From NCBI GenBank assembly GCA_015680905.1, contig CM027381.1, positions 90,421,501-90,485,500 of the forward strand: a stretch of 64,000 nt of DNA. The letters are read 5' to 3'. This document shows positions 1 to 28,000 of this stretch, piece by piece. The DNA comes from Coptis chinensis (Eukaryota > Streptophyta > Magnoliopsida > Ranunculales > Ranunculaceae). Position 1 is the stretch's first letter. The number at the start of each line of letters is the position of its first letter. A model generated the notes under the pieces. It ran no database searches and was not told the origin of the DNA. It was given only the letters and a program-made list of their open reading frames with translations. A program made the translations under genes and the position numbers.

Positions 1-3000
1 GGTGAGTCTACAAGCAGTGGAGGTCTGTGTGGTCCTCCTCCAGGGTTCGCGGCAGCTGTCCCCAAACAGCAGCCTAGTCAGAAATGATTCACGCCTAGAA
101 TTGCCGGGGAATTAGTTCCTCCTCGGCGATTCAACAACTAAAGGACTTGATAGGTAGATATGACCCTGATATTGTTTGTCTTTCAGAAACTAAAGTAGGC
201 AGTGAAAGTATTAGTAGGATCGGTAGAATGATCAAGTACAAGGGGTGTTTCAGTGTCCCAGCGGTGGGGCGCAGTGGTGGTTTGGCTGTACTCTGGAAGG
301 AGGATGTGGACTTGATCATCATGGGAGCTTTTCAGAACCAGGTGACAGGTAAACTAAATAATTATCTTAGTAATGAGTCTTGGTTTTTCTCCTTTGTGTA
401 TGGAGAACCTTTAGCTTGCAATAGACATAGAGTTTGGTCTGAGCTTAGGGATGTAGCTTCTCTGATCCCTGGGCCTTGGTGTTTGTTTGGGGATTTTAAT
501 GCTATTACATCTTTGGATGAAAAGATAGGGGGTAGAAGCAGTTTTAATAAAAGTATGGTCAAGTTCAACGAGCTGATTGATGACCTGGGGCTTATTGATA
601 TGGGGTTTAAGGGGGCCTAAGTTTACTTGGAATAATAATAGAGCCCCACAAGACCATATTTATGAAAGGTTAGATAGAGCCATGGCTAATGATGCTTGGC
701 TTCTTTTGTTTTCTCATATGCAAGTCAATAATGTTGTGAATGCTACCTCTGATCATCTCTCCATTAATATTAATCTTAATACTAAAGATGCTAAAAAGTC
801 TGAGCATGATAAACCCTTTAGATTTTTTAATATGTGGTTCTCGGATAAGTCCTGCATGTCTGTCATTGACACTACCTGGAATTCAATAACTCACAACATG
901 CCGGATATGAATGTTATTCTTAAGCATAAGGTGACTCAACAACACCTTGGCATTTGGAATAAAAAAGTGTTTGGAAACATCTTCACCAATGTAAAAAGAG
1001 TGAATAAAGAGCTGGAGGAGGTGTTGAAAAACCCTTTTCTCCAGCCAACTATGAGAGAGCAAAGAAATTAAAATCTGACCTATTTGATTGGCTGAATAAA
1101 TAAGAGAGCTTTTGGAAACAAAAATCCACCACCCATTGGTTGAAAGAAGGAGGAAGAAACACCAGATTCTTCCATCTGTCAACTATATATAGGAAGACGG
1201 AAGAACAGGATTGAGAAATTACTCAAACCTGATGGTAGCTGGAGTATGGGTAGTGCTGAAGTGGGGGAAAACATCAATACTTACTTCAGAGAGCTCTTTA
1301 GCTCTGACCATCCCACAAAGAATGACAGAATTCTCAATCTGTTCCATCCCTGCATCTCTGAGAAGGAGAATAGCATTCTGACTGGTGTGCCAACCAATGA
1401 AGACATCTGGAGAGTGGTTAGGAAGATGGGTCGTTTGAAGGCTCCTGGGCCTGATGGGTTTCAAGGGTGTTTCTATCAACAGGCTTGGGAGATAGTAGGG
1501 CCTAGTATCTCTGCCTTTGTGAAGGATTTCTTCATTAAAGGGATTTTGAATCCTACCTTTAATGAAACCTTTATTGCTCTCATTCCCAAGATGAGCAACC
1601 CTGAGGCTGTGGCTAATTTTAGACCTATTAGCCTCTGTAACTTCTGCTATAAGGTGATCTCTAAAATCCTTGCCAATAGGCTTAAAGGTCACCTGAATAA
1701 GATTGTCTCCCCTTTCCAGGGGGCTTTTATAAAAGGGAGAAACATTGGGGATAACACTGGTTTGGCCTGTGAATTGTTCCATCAAATGAAACACATGAAG
1801 GCTAGGAATAAAGGTTGGGTAGCCTTGAAAATGGACATGGCAAAAGCCTATGATAGGGCTGAGTGGTCTCTTATTGACAGTATTTTTGAGAGGCTGGGTT
1901 TTAATGTTAAATGGAGAAGCATGATTCAGCAATGCTTGTCTACTGTGACTTTTCAAGTTCTTCTTAATGGCAGCCCTCTCAACAAAATCAGTCCTACCAG
2001 AGGCCTCAGACAAGGGGACCCCCTGTCCCCTTACCTTTTTATTATCATGTCTAAGGCCTTGTCTAGGATGATTGCCAAGGCTGAGATGGAAGAGAAGATC
2101 CATGGGATCAAGATTAGAAGATCCTCTCCTTCTATTACTCATCTGCTATATGTGGATGATCTGATTCTTTTTACTAAAGGCAATCTTGAGGATGGAGGCT
2201 ACCTCAAGAATATCCTCCAAGAGTACTGTGATGCTTCTGGTCAGAGCATCAATTTAGACAAGTCTAGTATGTTCTTTAGTAGAAATATTAATTTTAGAAA
2301 TAAAATAAAGTTGAAAATTTTTTGAAGATGAAGGCTTTTGACCCAAAAGACAAGTATCTGGGGATTCATATCATGCTTTCACAAAAAAAGGCTGAGGACT
2401 TTGATTACCTTGTGGATAAAATACACAATAAGATCAAAAGTTGGAAGGCTAATGTCCTCTCACAAGCTGGTAGAGCTACCATGATCCAATCTGTGGTGCA
2501 AGCCACTCCCTTGTATGTTATGGCCACCTACATGCTCCCTGAGTCTACTTGTCAAAAGATAGACAGAGCATGTAGGAATTTCTTTTGGCATGACACTGAG
2601 GAATCAAAAAGTGTCCATACCATTGGGTGGGACAACTTATGTAAACCCAAGTCCCAAGGAGGATTAGGGTTCAGGAAGATGAAAGATATGAACCTAGCTA
2701 TGCTATCCAAGCTGCCTTGGAAAGCAGCTACTGACATACACTCCATTTGGACAAAAACTCTAGCTAGCATATATGGAAAAAACTGGATTGGGGACATTTG
2801 GAAACCTCCTTGATATACCTCCTACTTTTGGAAAGGCATACATAAAACTTTTAATATGATAAGTGGAGGCTTGATCTGGGGGATACATAGTGGAACCTCC
2901 ACTTCTATCCTAGATGATCATTGGTTCTGTATGAATGAAAAACCTAGGACTCTAAGGGAGTTAGGAGTGGAAAATTCCAACCTAAATAATCTCCATGTGG

Positions 3001-4283
3001 CTGATTTGTTTAAAGTGGATGGGTCTGGGTGGGATGAGGCTAAGCTTGTAGCCTGTCTCCCACCCCATCTGGTTATGAGAATAAAAGAAGTTATTGTGAG
3101 ACCTTTGGGTCTTGGCAAGGATAAGATGGTGTGGAGTGAGGACAAGGCTGGGAAGTTTACTGTAAAATCTGCTTACAAATTTATTAGAAAGGAGAAAGAG
3201 GTAGGGCAGAGTTCTAGTTTCAATTCCCTGGACCTCTAAGCTCCTCCGAAAAAACAAACTACCAAAGAATGTTCAATTGTTCCTGTGGAAGGCATACATG
3301 TATGTCTTACCTATGGGGAACATGCTGGAAATGAGGAGAATGAAAGGGGACTTTGCTTACCCTCTGTGTTTTAAGACAACAGAGAATGATACACACTTGT
3401 TTTTTGAATGTGAGTGGTCTAGGGCCATGTGGTTCACCTCAGCTCTAGGGTTGAGAATGGAGAACCAAGGGAATAATAACAGCAAAGCTTGGGTCACTAA
3501 ATTCATCAGGTGGTGCCACAGCAAGGACCAAGTGGAAGTGCAGGCTGACATCAAAGCTTGTTATCTAATGTACAACATATGGATAACAAGGAATGAAGCT
3601 AAGTTTGAACATAAGAGGCCTAATAGAGAAATAACTATAAGAAAAAGTGATATGGAGGCAGAGAAATGCTATGCAGGAGTGGCTGCAGAATGTCTGGAGA
3701 ACAAGATCCCAAGTCTCCCTAGTTTCTTTTTAAAGCAAGATAAGAATTCTTCTCTAGATGCTCTATTTCCTATCATCTCTAATGACTGCATTATCATCAG
3801 GTTTGATGCTTCCTACAAGGCCACAAATCGATCGGATGGGTCAGCACCGCACCATTAAATGGGACAATGAAGGAAGGCAAGGTGGTAGGCAGTTATAGAA
3901 GAAGATATAAAGCTAGGTCGCCAGAAGAAGTTTGAAATGGAGGCAAAGAGGTGGCTATTTTGCTAGCAAAAGCTAAAGGGTGGAAGGAAGTGCTGATAGA
4001 AGGAGACTGTGCTGAGGTTATCAAAGCTCTGAACAGTCCATCATGCTCTTGGGCTTATGCATGTTTGAGGGATTATGTGATAAACCTAAGCTCCTCTTTT
4101 TTGTTTTGTAAGTATAGTTGGATCAGTAGGGTGGGTAACAGTGAGGCACATGAGCTTGCAAAATGGATCTACTATCAGCAGCTTGTGAGTCAACTACCAC
4201 AATGTCTAGTGTCAAACAATGATGTGCCGATTATGATCTAGTTTTCTATGATATATATATAAGATATTATCGGAAAAAAAAAA
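1..4283 (+). mobile_element. L1-type LINE, 3' part, decayed
   Basis: Non-LTR retrotransposon of the plant L1 type, cut by the left window edge, so ORF1 and the 5' end are not visible. From left to right the translated pieces read as AP-type endonuclease, reverse transcriptase, zf-RVT-like cysteine/histidine region and RNase H. The element ends in an A-run at about 4274-4283. The order and wording of the domains match the second LINE at 47-54 kb closely, so both belong to one family. Frameshifts and stop codons throughout show that it is dead. The target-site duplication cannot be checked because the 5' end is outside the window. Confidence 0.9.
84..4241 (+). pseudogene. LINE ORF2 (endonuclease-RT-RNase H) pseudogene
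   Basis: Broken ORF2 protein. It starts at ATG 84, aligned with the start of the sister LINE, but codon 5 is TAG (96-98) where the sister has TGG. Endonuclease: 147-1071, with SETK, FGDFN and SDH motifs, frameshifted near 611 by an extra G. Reverse transcriptase: 1246-2325, with FRPISL, the QGDPLSPYLF block and a YVDD catalytic box near 2151. A further frameshift near 2322 moves reading to 2322-2813, ending at a TGA. Zinc-finger RT-associated region: 3277-3858 (WKAY, CFKT, HLFFEC). RNase H: FDAS at about 3800, EGDC and AHELAKW in 3951-4241. It would act in target-primed reverse transcription; this copy cannot make the protein. Confidence 0.88.
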
Positions 4284-5044
4284 GTCTGTACCTACAACGA
4301 GAAGTGCCATACATATATGCCTTAGATCGGGTTGCAATGTTGCATTGACTTTATATTGCAGAATATCTTCCATATGGTACACATTTAAAATGTGTTGTGT
4401 CAAGTATGGACCACTTACATCTCGCTTGCTTCGTGTCTTCATTAACTAATTACGTTCTCTCATTTCTTATCCAGTACGATTTTCCCTTTTCAGTTCCATG
4501 TATGATGTATCAAACTCTTCTCTAAAGCTTGAAAGTGAATATTTCAGTGCAGTACACAATAAAGTTGAGCTTTACCGAAAAAAAAACACGTAAGAAAGTT
4601 TGAGATTATTTCTTTGAGATTGGATTGATTGGGAAACTTCAAATTCAAGGACCACATGTGTTATGTATGTTCTTGCTTGCAAAGTTGTAACTCAATGGTT
4701 AAATGCCCTGTATCGTATTGTCTAATAGCACTATAACAGTAGTATAATGCAAAGTAGATTTTATAAACTTAATTTCAACTGGAAATTAACAAATACATAC
4801 AAACTCATGTGGACACTAAAAGTAGAAAGACAAAAAGTATCAACTTCACCGACCCAAACACTAACACTGGGGTTTATGAATATATGAATGGTATGATAGA
4901 TTAGATGATAATTATCAAATGATTGCTGCTAATGGTAGCGGTTACAATGAATATTTAAGCTCTTAATAAAAAGAAAATACCTGTACTAGGAAGCTTTGAT
5001 GCTATTAATCATTTAATTGTCATCTAAACAATCCTCCAATCTAC
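4284..5044. other. Intergenic, no gene seen
   Basis: AT-rich spacer between the LINE tail and the duplicated channel locus. A second short A-run after TTTACCG (about 4579-4588) resembles the LINE 3' end style and may be another truncated LINE tail, but no coding remnant precedes it. Nothing else recognised. Confidence 0.5.
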
Positions 5045-5343
5045 ACAAATCCGTGAGGCAGGTAAATAGTGATACCCTAATTAGACAAATCAATTATTTT
5101 CGGCAGAGGTGCACCAGTGCAACTCTTTTAAGTACGAGAATTATGTCCTTTTTACATAGGTGCAACCGTGCAAACTAACTCTATTTCGACTTCGAGTGAA
5201 ACAGAGAGATTGATTAGCGAAAACAAAAAACGAGAGCGAAGCAGAGAGATTCATGATCACACATTCAGACGTGGGTCAGAGTTAGAAACCAGAAAACAGA
5301 GACGGAACGAACTTTTTCTCTTCATTATGAACGAAACAAAACA

Positions 5344-5376
5344 GTCTCTCCACTCTCCACTCTCCACTCTCCACTC
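5344..5376 (+). repeat. Short CTCCACT tandem repeat in leader
   Basis: Four to five tandem copies of the 7-mer CTCCACT lie about 55 bp before the start codon of channel copy 1. Copy 2 has one unit at the same place (around 22015-22025), so the array expanded after duplication or shrank in copy 2. It probably lies in the 5' UTR. Confidence 0.7.
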
Positions 5377-5427
5377 TCACTCATCTTCTTACATTTCTTC
5401 ATTTCAGAGTCAAGAAAAAGAGAGAAG

Positions 5428-21123
<15,696 letters not shown>

Positions 21124-22081
21124 AGCTGCATTCGAATTCATGTACTATAACTTCTTGTCCAGGGACCCATCAAGCTTATTTGAGTGTACGATCCTTCTTC
21201 ATTTTCTGTCATGTAGAAACTTCTTGTCCATAAAAGGGAAAAGATGCTGTAGATACTAGAAAAATGATACGAAACTAATAATAGTCTGCAGGTCTTCCAC
21301 AGCCAAACAAAAGTATTGTCTTTCTAGGTGCACTGTGAGAGGTTCACCATAAAAAAAAAGAGAGAATACGTAAGGTGGAGAGAGTTAACTGTGCAAGTTT
21401 ATCCACATGAAAAAAATGGAAAAAGATACTGGTAACCAATGTTGTGACTTCTTTGAAGGTGCATGTCAAAGCTACATCTATTCTGTGTTAGCTTCAAATA
21501 AAATCTTATGAATGAAAAGAGGTGTTTAGAGGTTGATCAGCTCAGACATGAAACTGAGATTCAGAACATTCAAATTGTAATCTACTTGAGTAAACAAACA
21601 AAAAGTAAAAGATATAATGATAGGTAAAAAACGTATTATCCAAAAAAAGTATGTGCGCATTATTATCCAAAAACTGAGATCACTTGTCCTAAAGACGTTC
21701 AGGGGCAATTTGCTGATGTAAATGAATCTAAATGGATTATGATAGTTTGTCTACAAAAATAATCCGTAAATGGCAGGTGAATAGGCGAGATCAATCATTA
21801 GTGAGGTACCAAATTGGGCAAATCAATTATGGCTAACCGTAGGAGAATTCTTTCCTTTCTACTACGTAGGTGCAACCGTGCAAACTAATTATTACTATTT
21901 CGAGTGAAACACAGGTCACACGTGGGCCTGACTGACTGAGTTAGAAGAACCAAAAACAGGCAGAAAAGTTAGAAACTAAAAACTTTCTTCCTCCACTACA
22001 AAACATTACAATCTCTCCACTCTCACTTGTCTTCTTACATTTCTTCATTTCAGACTCAAGATAAAAAAAAACAGAGAGAAG
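21124..22081. promoter_or_regulatory. Spacer between tandem channel genes
   Basis: 3' flank of copy 1 followed by the 5' flank of copy 2. The first 600 bp match the 3' flank of copy 2 (33152-33812). From about 21765 the sequence matches the flank upstream of copy 1, including AGGTGCAACCGTGCAAAC shared at 21868 and 5158. In copy 1 a related word, AGGTGCACCAGTGCAAC, occurs once more about 50 bp upstream (near 5107), a small promoter duplication. The promoter of copy 2 must lie here; no TATA box was assigned. Confidence 0.55.
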
Positions 22082-25000
22082 ATGATTCAACACTGGTGTG
22101 CAACTCATTCCTGGACTGCCCCTCGTATTTCAACTTCCAATACAAAAACTTGTCCACTTTCTTCTTATTCTAAACGGTAATCTCCAAGCTTTCAATATTT
22201 TTATATCGTAAATTTCTATTCATTGCTTTGTTTTGCTTCCAGAAACTTCCTTCCACTCACTTGCTGGTTCATGAGGTCTCCAGTGCTGAGATGCAACAGA
22301 GGTGACATTCCATATTCCATTGTAATATTTAAGACTTTGCGCAAGGCATTATAATCATTTATGTTTCAGGTGTGTCACGGTTCATCATTTTTTGCGACTA
22401 TAAAATTTTGGCTTGTGTGGTTTGTGTGCATTGTTCTGATAAACTGTAGTTATCATTTGCCAGCAAACTTTGACTTCGGTTCTCAGAGGACATGGTGTAA
22501 GACAGAGATCTTTTCAGTTTCAAATGCTACAGAAGCAGGATCATCTAAATTGGGCGTAGAAAATAGTCTAAAGGTGAACAGCATTGCACTTGAAGGACAT
22601 ACGGTTATGAAAATCTTTGGCAATTTGTTCCTGCACAATGTTGGTCTGTTGGATGTGGGTTGATTGATTTGTATTTTTAGTAGTGTTTTCATATTAGCAG
22701 GAGCAGACCAATATGAAAAATGGTTGTGATCGGTGTCAGTCGTGTTACCAAGCTAGAAACAGGAATTTATAGCTCAATTTTAATAGCATGTAGCATATTA
22801 TTTTGCAGCTTATGCAGGGTCGACATGCCGGACTACTTATTGGATTTATGTCATCCTACTACCTATTCAGATTTACGGTGTTAAACTCTCTGCATGCATT
22901 GATGAAGATGGTTGAGAGCTTACTTCCCGTAGTACTTGAAGCTTCTATGAAAGGAAGCTTGCCTTTTGCTTGTATATCTAATTCTGTGAATAAACCTGTG
23001 CCTCTTCAACTGGATCTGTCCTTGCCACCATTTCAAGGTGTTAGATGGAATTTCGCGCGCCTATTTTATTTAGTGAACAGTCAACTTGACAGAAATATCG
23101 CCACGTAAGTGACAGTCAATTCAGTATTGTTTGTATTAACCTTCATATTTTGTTGATCTAGTCAAGAACTGGTGTGCGGTTCTGATTTTTTTTTTTTCTG
23201 AGTGGGTATTACCATAACCTTGAAGGATATGTTGCTTTTTGTACTTGGGGAGGCTGGTCCTATGCAATTTTGCTTCTACATTGTAAATCTCTTTTTGGTT
23301 AATTGTGCTCTTAAGTCCTCCACATAGTTATTTGAATCTTTTAGAAAAAGATAAAATTTTTGGCTTGATTCAAGTTTTTAAATTCTAAGCTAGGAAATTT
23401 GTGATTCTTCGGATCGTAACTTACACAATTTTCAAAGTGTTTCCTGCTACGATTAGGCTAGTGTTAGCTTTTTTGCGTGTACAGCTCTACTTACTAGTAT
23501 TTCATGCTCTCTTTTAACTCCAAGGCCTCTACTTATATATGTCCTTCTAGTAGACCTGATCATTCACATTGGTGTTCATTCAGGTTCTTTCTCGTGCTCT
23601 TCGTAGCATGCTTCTCATTTGTAATTATTGGAGGTTTTCTATTTTACAAGTTCAGGTAATTATCTTTCATATGACATAACTGACAACAAGAGGATTTTAG
23701 TTTACTTGCCCTTTAGCACATTTCCCCTTTTCTGATTTCTCTTCTTTCATTGTCTCTACACCGAGATGGTGCATCTAGTTCTGGTATGTTTCTTCTAATT
23801 AGGAAAGTTTCTTTGTCAAATAACTCAGGAATCATTCACAACCACTTGAGGACTGCTTTTGGGAAGCTTGGGCCTGCCTATGTTCATCATCGACTCACTT
23901 AAAAGTATGCATTGTTATAACAGGAAGATGTTGGCATTCGTGATTTGTAAGTTGACATTACTTTTCTATTGATAATATCACCGTTTTCTTATACCGCAGC
24001 AAAGGACACGTGTTGAACGTATTCTTGGTTTTGTCCTTGCTATATGGGGCATATTATTCTATTCCCGCTTACTCAGCACAATGACAGAACAGTTCAGGGT
24101 AATAAGCTTTTATTAGTACATTTCTCAAAAAAGAATTGTTTCTCTAATAACTTTAGAATGACATCTTATGTTTACGATGACAGAGTAATATGCAAAAGGT
24201 CAGGGAAGGAGTACAAATGCAAGTTATGGAAACAGATCATATTATCATATGTGGAGTAAATAGTCATCTAAGCTATGTACTGAAGCAGCTAAATAAGTAT
24301 CACGAATTTTCAGTCCGTCTAGGTACTGCCAAAGCTAGGTAATAAGATCTTGATTCATATATTATAGTGAATGAATTGCTTGACCAAGTATCTTCCATGA
24401 TTCAGTTTTTTAAATTCTTTGCATTTTATACAACAGGAGGCAAAGGATTCTTCTCTTATCTGATATTCCAAGGAAGCAGATGGACAAGATTGCAGACAAT
24501 GTCGCGAAAGATCTAAAGCATATTGATGTTCTTACCAAGAGGTAAGGGTGGAATTCGAGCTAATCAAGCCGAACTTCACTATTCTCAAGCTTGGCTCGTT
24601 TATTAAGTGAGCTTTGAAAAAAGCTCAAGCTTGGCTCATATAATATATGAACGAGCCCGAGCTGAGCCTAGCCCGAGTAGTTTGCTTATCGAGCCGAGCT
24701 TCATCAAGCTTGTTTGTTACATGAGCTATAATATAGGCTCAAGCTTGGCTCATTTATTAAATGAACGAGTTCGAGTCGAGCTAAACGAGCCGAGCCCGAG
24801 CACGACTCAAATTCCAATTCCCCCTTACCAAGAGGTTGCTCCATTTATCTCTGTTGTAGTGCCTAATTCTGTGGTGCATGGGGTTTGGTGCTCCCACCAG
24901 GTGTATAACTTTTCTACTTTGGTAGCGTTTCATATCTACAATTCGTCTGAAGAAGGGAGGACCTCATTCTACCCCAAGTTCATTGTCAGAACATTATTAA

Positions 25001-28000
25001 ATAAACTTTGTTTTATTCAGTAGTTTTTTTTTTTTTTTAATATCTTTAAAGGCAAACAAAATTTCATTGATGTAAGTGACTTGCACAGCAAGCAAGAGAT
25101 GGAATTTACAAACTTCCATCTCACTCTCCCTTAGCAAGTCACTAAGGGGAGCATGACAACCCAAATCAATTGTAAATGCTTTTGTTAATCACTCTTTGTT
25201 CATTCTATTGGTCTCAGTTGTAGCAAATCTTGGTTCACTGTGTCTTACTCGTTTTTTTGGCTTCTTCAGTTGCAGCCTTAGCTTGACAAAATCCTTTGAA
25301 AGAGCAGCTGCTGATAAGGCACGTTCTGTTATTATATTGCCTGCAAAGGGAGATAGGTAAGATTTGAACCTAGAACAATTTCTTTTTGTGTTTACTTGAA
25401 GGGCTCTGGGCCTCTGCCTGAAGACTCTTAAACCAGTTTGAAAGTCATATATTAGTATTGTCTCTGCGAACCACAACTCCAGTTAATAGAGGTGATTATT
25501 TTTAATCAAAGTGTGGACTTCTCAAGGCAAGAGTGACAATTTTAACCCTGTGAACTTGATGGAAGTCTTAAACTTAAAACAAATTATCTATCTTTTAGTT
25601 TTAGGTGATTTTAGAAGTGTGGAAAGGTACAGCAGCTTCAGCCACAAAATAAAGCGTCTTCCAATTGAATAGTTAACTTCTATATAGAGCTAGTATGCGA
25701 ACAAGTGGTTATGTACAATTTCAAACCAAACAAATGATATGCTTCCTTGCGAAAAGTTAAACTAACATGTATATAACTAATATAAGTAATGAAGATGTTA
25801 CTGAATCTTAACAGGAGTAGGTTACATTTAAGTTCTCTCTCAAATCTTCGAACTATATTTGGTGGTCATATTGTATCTTCATCCAAACCGTGGTCTTCAA
25901 CATGTACTGTGAGTTTTTAACATCTATGAAATTGATGTTGACATGAATGCATTTCATTTTCTATTAGCTCTTCAAGCTCTTCCAGAATAGGCAGAGTTTC
26001 TTTATTACCCTTGGCCAGGACGATTTTCACTCATCTTTTATGAATTATTGAGGTTAAATAGTTTCATAAAAAAAAAATCGTTTATGATTCTCTATGATTC
26101 AGGTATGAAGTTGATACAGATGCATTTCTCTCTGTATTGGCCCTTCAGCCTCTCCCAGAAATGGCTGCTATTCCCACCATTGTTGAGGTATGCTACTAAG
26201 GGTATGGCACTTATGTCCCTTCTTTCACTGATCTACAAAAAAAAAGTTGTCTATACTTTTCATGGATGGAACCAAAATAATGTGTCTAAATTCTAATTGT
26301 AGGTTTCAAACTCCAGTACATGTGAGCTTTTGAAATCCATTTCAGGGTTGAAGGTTGAGCCAGTTGAAAACGTTGCATCGAAGTTATTTGTTCAATGCTC
26401 TCGGCAAAAGGGGCTCATAAAGATCTACAGACATTTGCTTAATTATCGAAGTATGATATCCATTCCAGATCAGGCAACTTTTAGATTGTAATTATCCTGT
26501 TTGTCTTAATGAGCACTAGATTTCATGGGTAACTAGGATACACTTCTGCTTGTTTAACTTTTATGTACTTGTGAATTTTATATTATTTTTCCAATTTATC
26601 TCATTTATATACCTATGAAGCACGTATACTAAGTACATCTCCACTTTCCAGTACAACATTTGACATACGTTGGTGAAGAGTCATATTCTTTATGAGATCT
26701 TGAGGAGTACTTGCAGTAGATATATATGCTTCTAGATATTGTGTTGTAGTTAATTTTTGGCAAAATGTAATATGCTTCTAAATCTTGAGCTAATATTGAG
26801 CTGGCTTGTTGAGTTGGAAACTCTTGCTGTGCTACACTTTTTCAGATTGGCAGAATCTGACCTCTAAATTCTGTGAGATGAGCGTGTTAAGGGGTGCCGA
26901 CCTGGTTGTGATGCCTTTGTTTGGATGCCGATTTTATGTACACCCTGTCTTGGATGTATGGTTATATACTTATATGATTTCTCCACCAATAAAATTTTCA
27001 ATTAAAGAAGCACTTCTGTAAATCAGAGTTTCAGTTTTTCATATATGTTATTTTGTTTGATGGGTGAAATTTATGAGGGTGGTGGGGTGATTTTGATGTT
27101 GAACCAGGTCTGTGGCAATACCCACGAAACTTTTGAGTAGTCTATCTGGACCTAATACTCTAAGAGACTCAGATCTGTCCAGACAGTTAAGCTGACTACA
27201 CTATACATTGAAAAAACAAGAACAAAATAAAATATGGCGCCATTCATTCAATCGATAATATTCATTTGAAGTAGTTCTACATTTTGCTTTCATTCCTAGA
27301 ATTCAGACACAACACAACTTGTTACGTTCACTTAATGGGAGCAGTGCTGTTTCTAATCGTTGAAGCTTTTATTGTATTGTGTTGGCTAGAAAGGTTTCTG
27401 AACAGGCACTGTGCATGCTTAAAAACACTCGTTTACCGGAATGTCCTCGCTAAACGCTTTAGAAACCAGTCCAAATGCCACACTCCGTTAATGTGGATTA
27501 CATAAAGGTAATCCATCTGTAACCACTCAATAAGTCCAATCCCAGACTGCAACCAACGTAGCAAGGAGATAATTTTACTTGTTATAGAAGCTGTCTCAAC
27601 TCTAGACGTGAAAATGATACTGTCAGTAAATGGTTACTGTACGATGTATTCATCCTATTTTGATCTATCTTTTGTGTAAGGTGTGGCCAATATGGTCGGC
27701 AGTCAATGTCATGATGAGTTTTTGTACACTTGAGATTACTAACAATGTTTCTCTCATCTAGTCATTTCATCTGTAATATCTGCGAATTTTCTAATGCTTG
27801 ATTTTTTACTTTCTTCAGAGAATGTATTCAATCTTTGTGGCTTTCCTTATCTAGCAGGACTTAAATATAAGACTATAAGACTTGGTTTCAAGGAGGTTTG
27901 TTCCTTCGTAATCTAGTCACTGAATACAAAGCGATTTTTGGTTTTATTTGACTGATACTTCTTTTATATTTGTTCACTTGCAGGCTGTTGTTTGTGGTCT

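Noticed and set aside
1219-2142. 307-codon minus-strand frame
   Set aside because: It is the shadow of the LINE reverse transcriptase on the plus strand, which carries clear family motifs.
4500-4590. Possible separate retroposon ending in an A-run after TTTACCG
   Set aside because: Only the A-run and a LINE-like last few bases support it; no body or target duplication could be defined.
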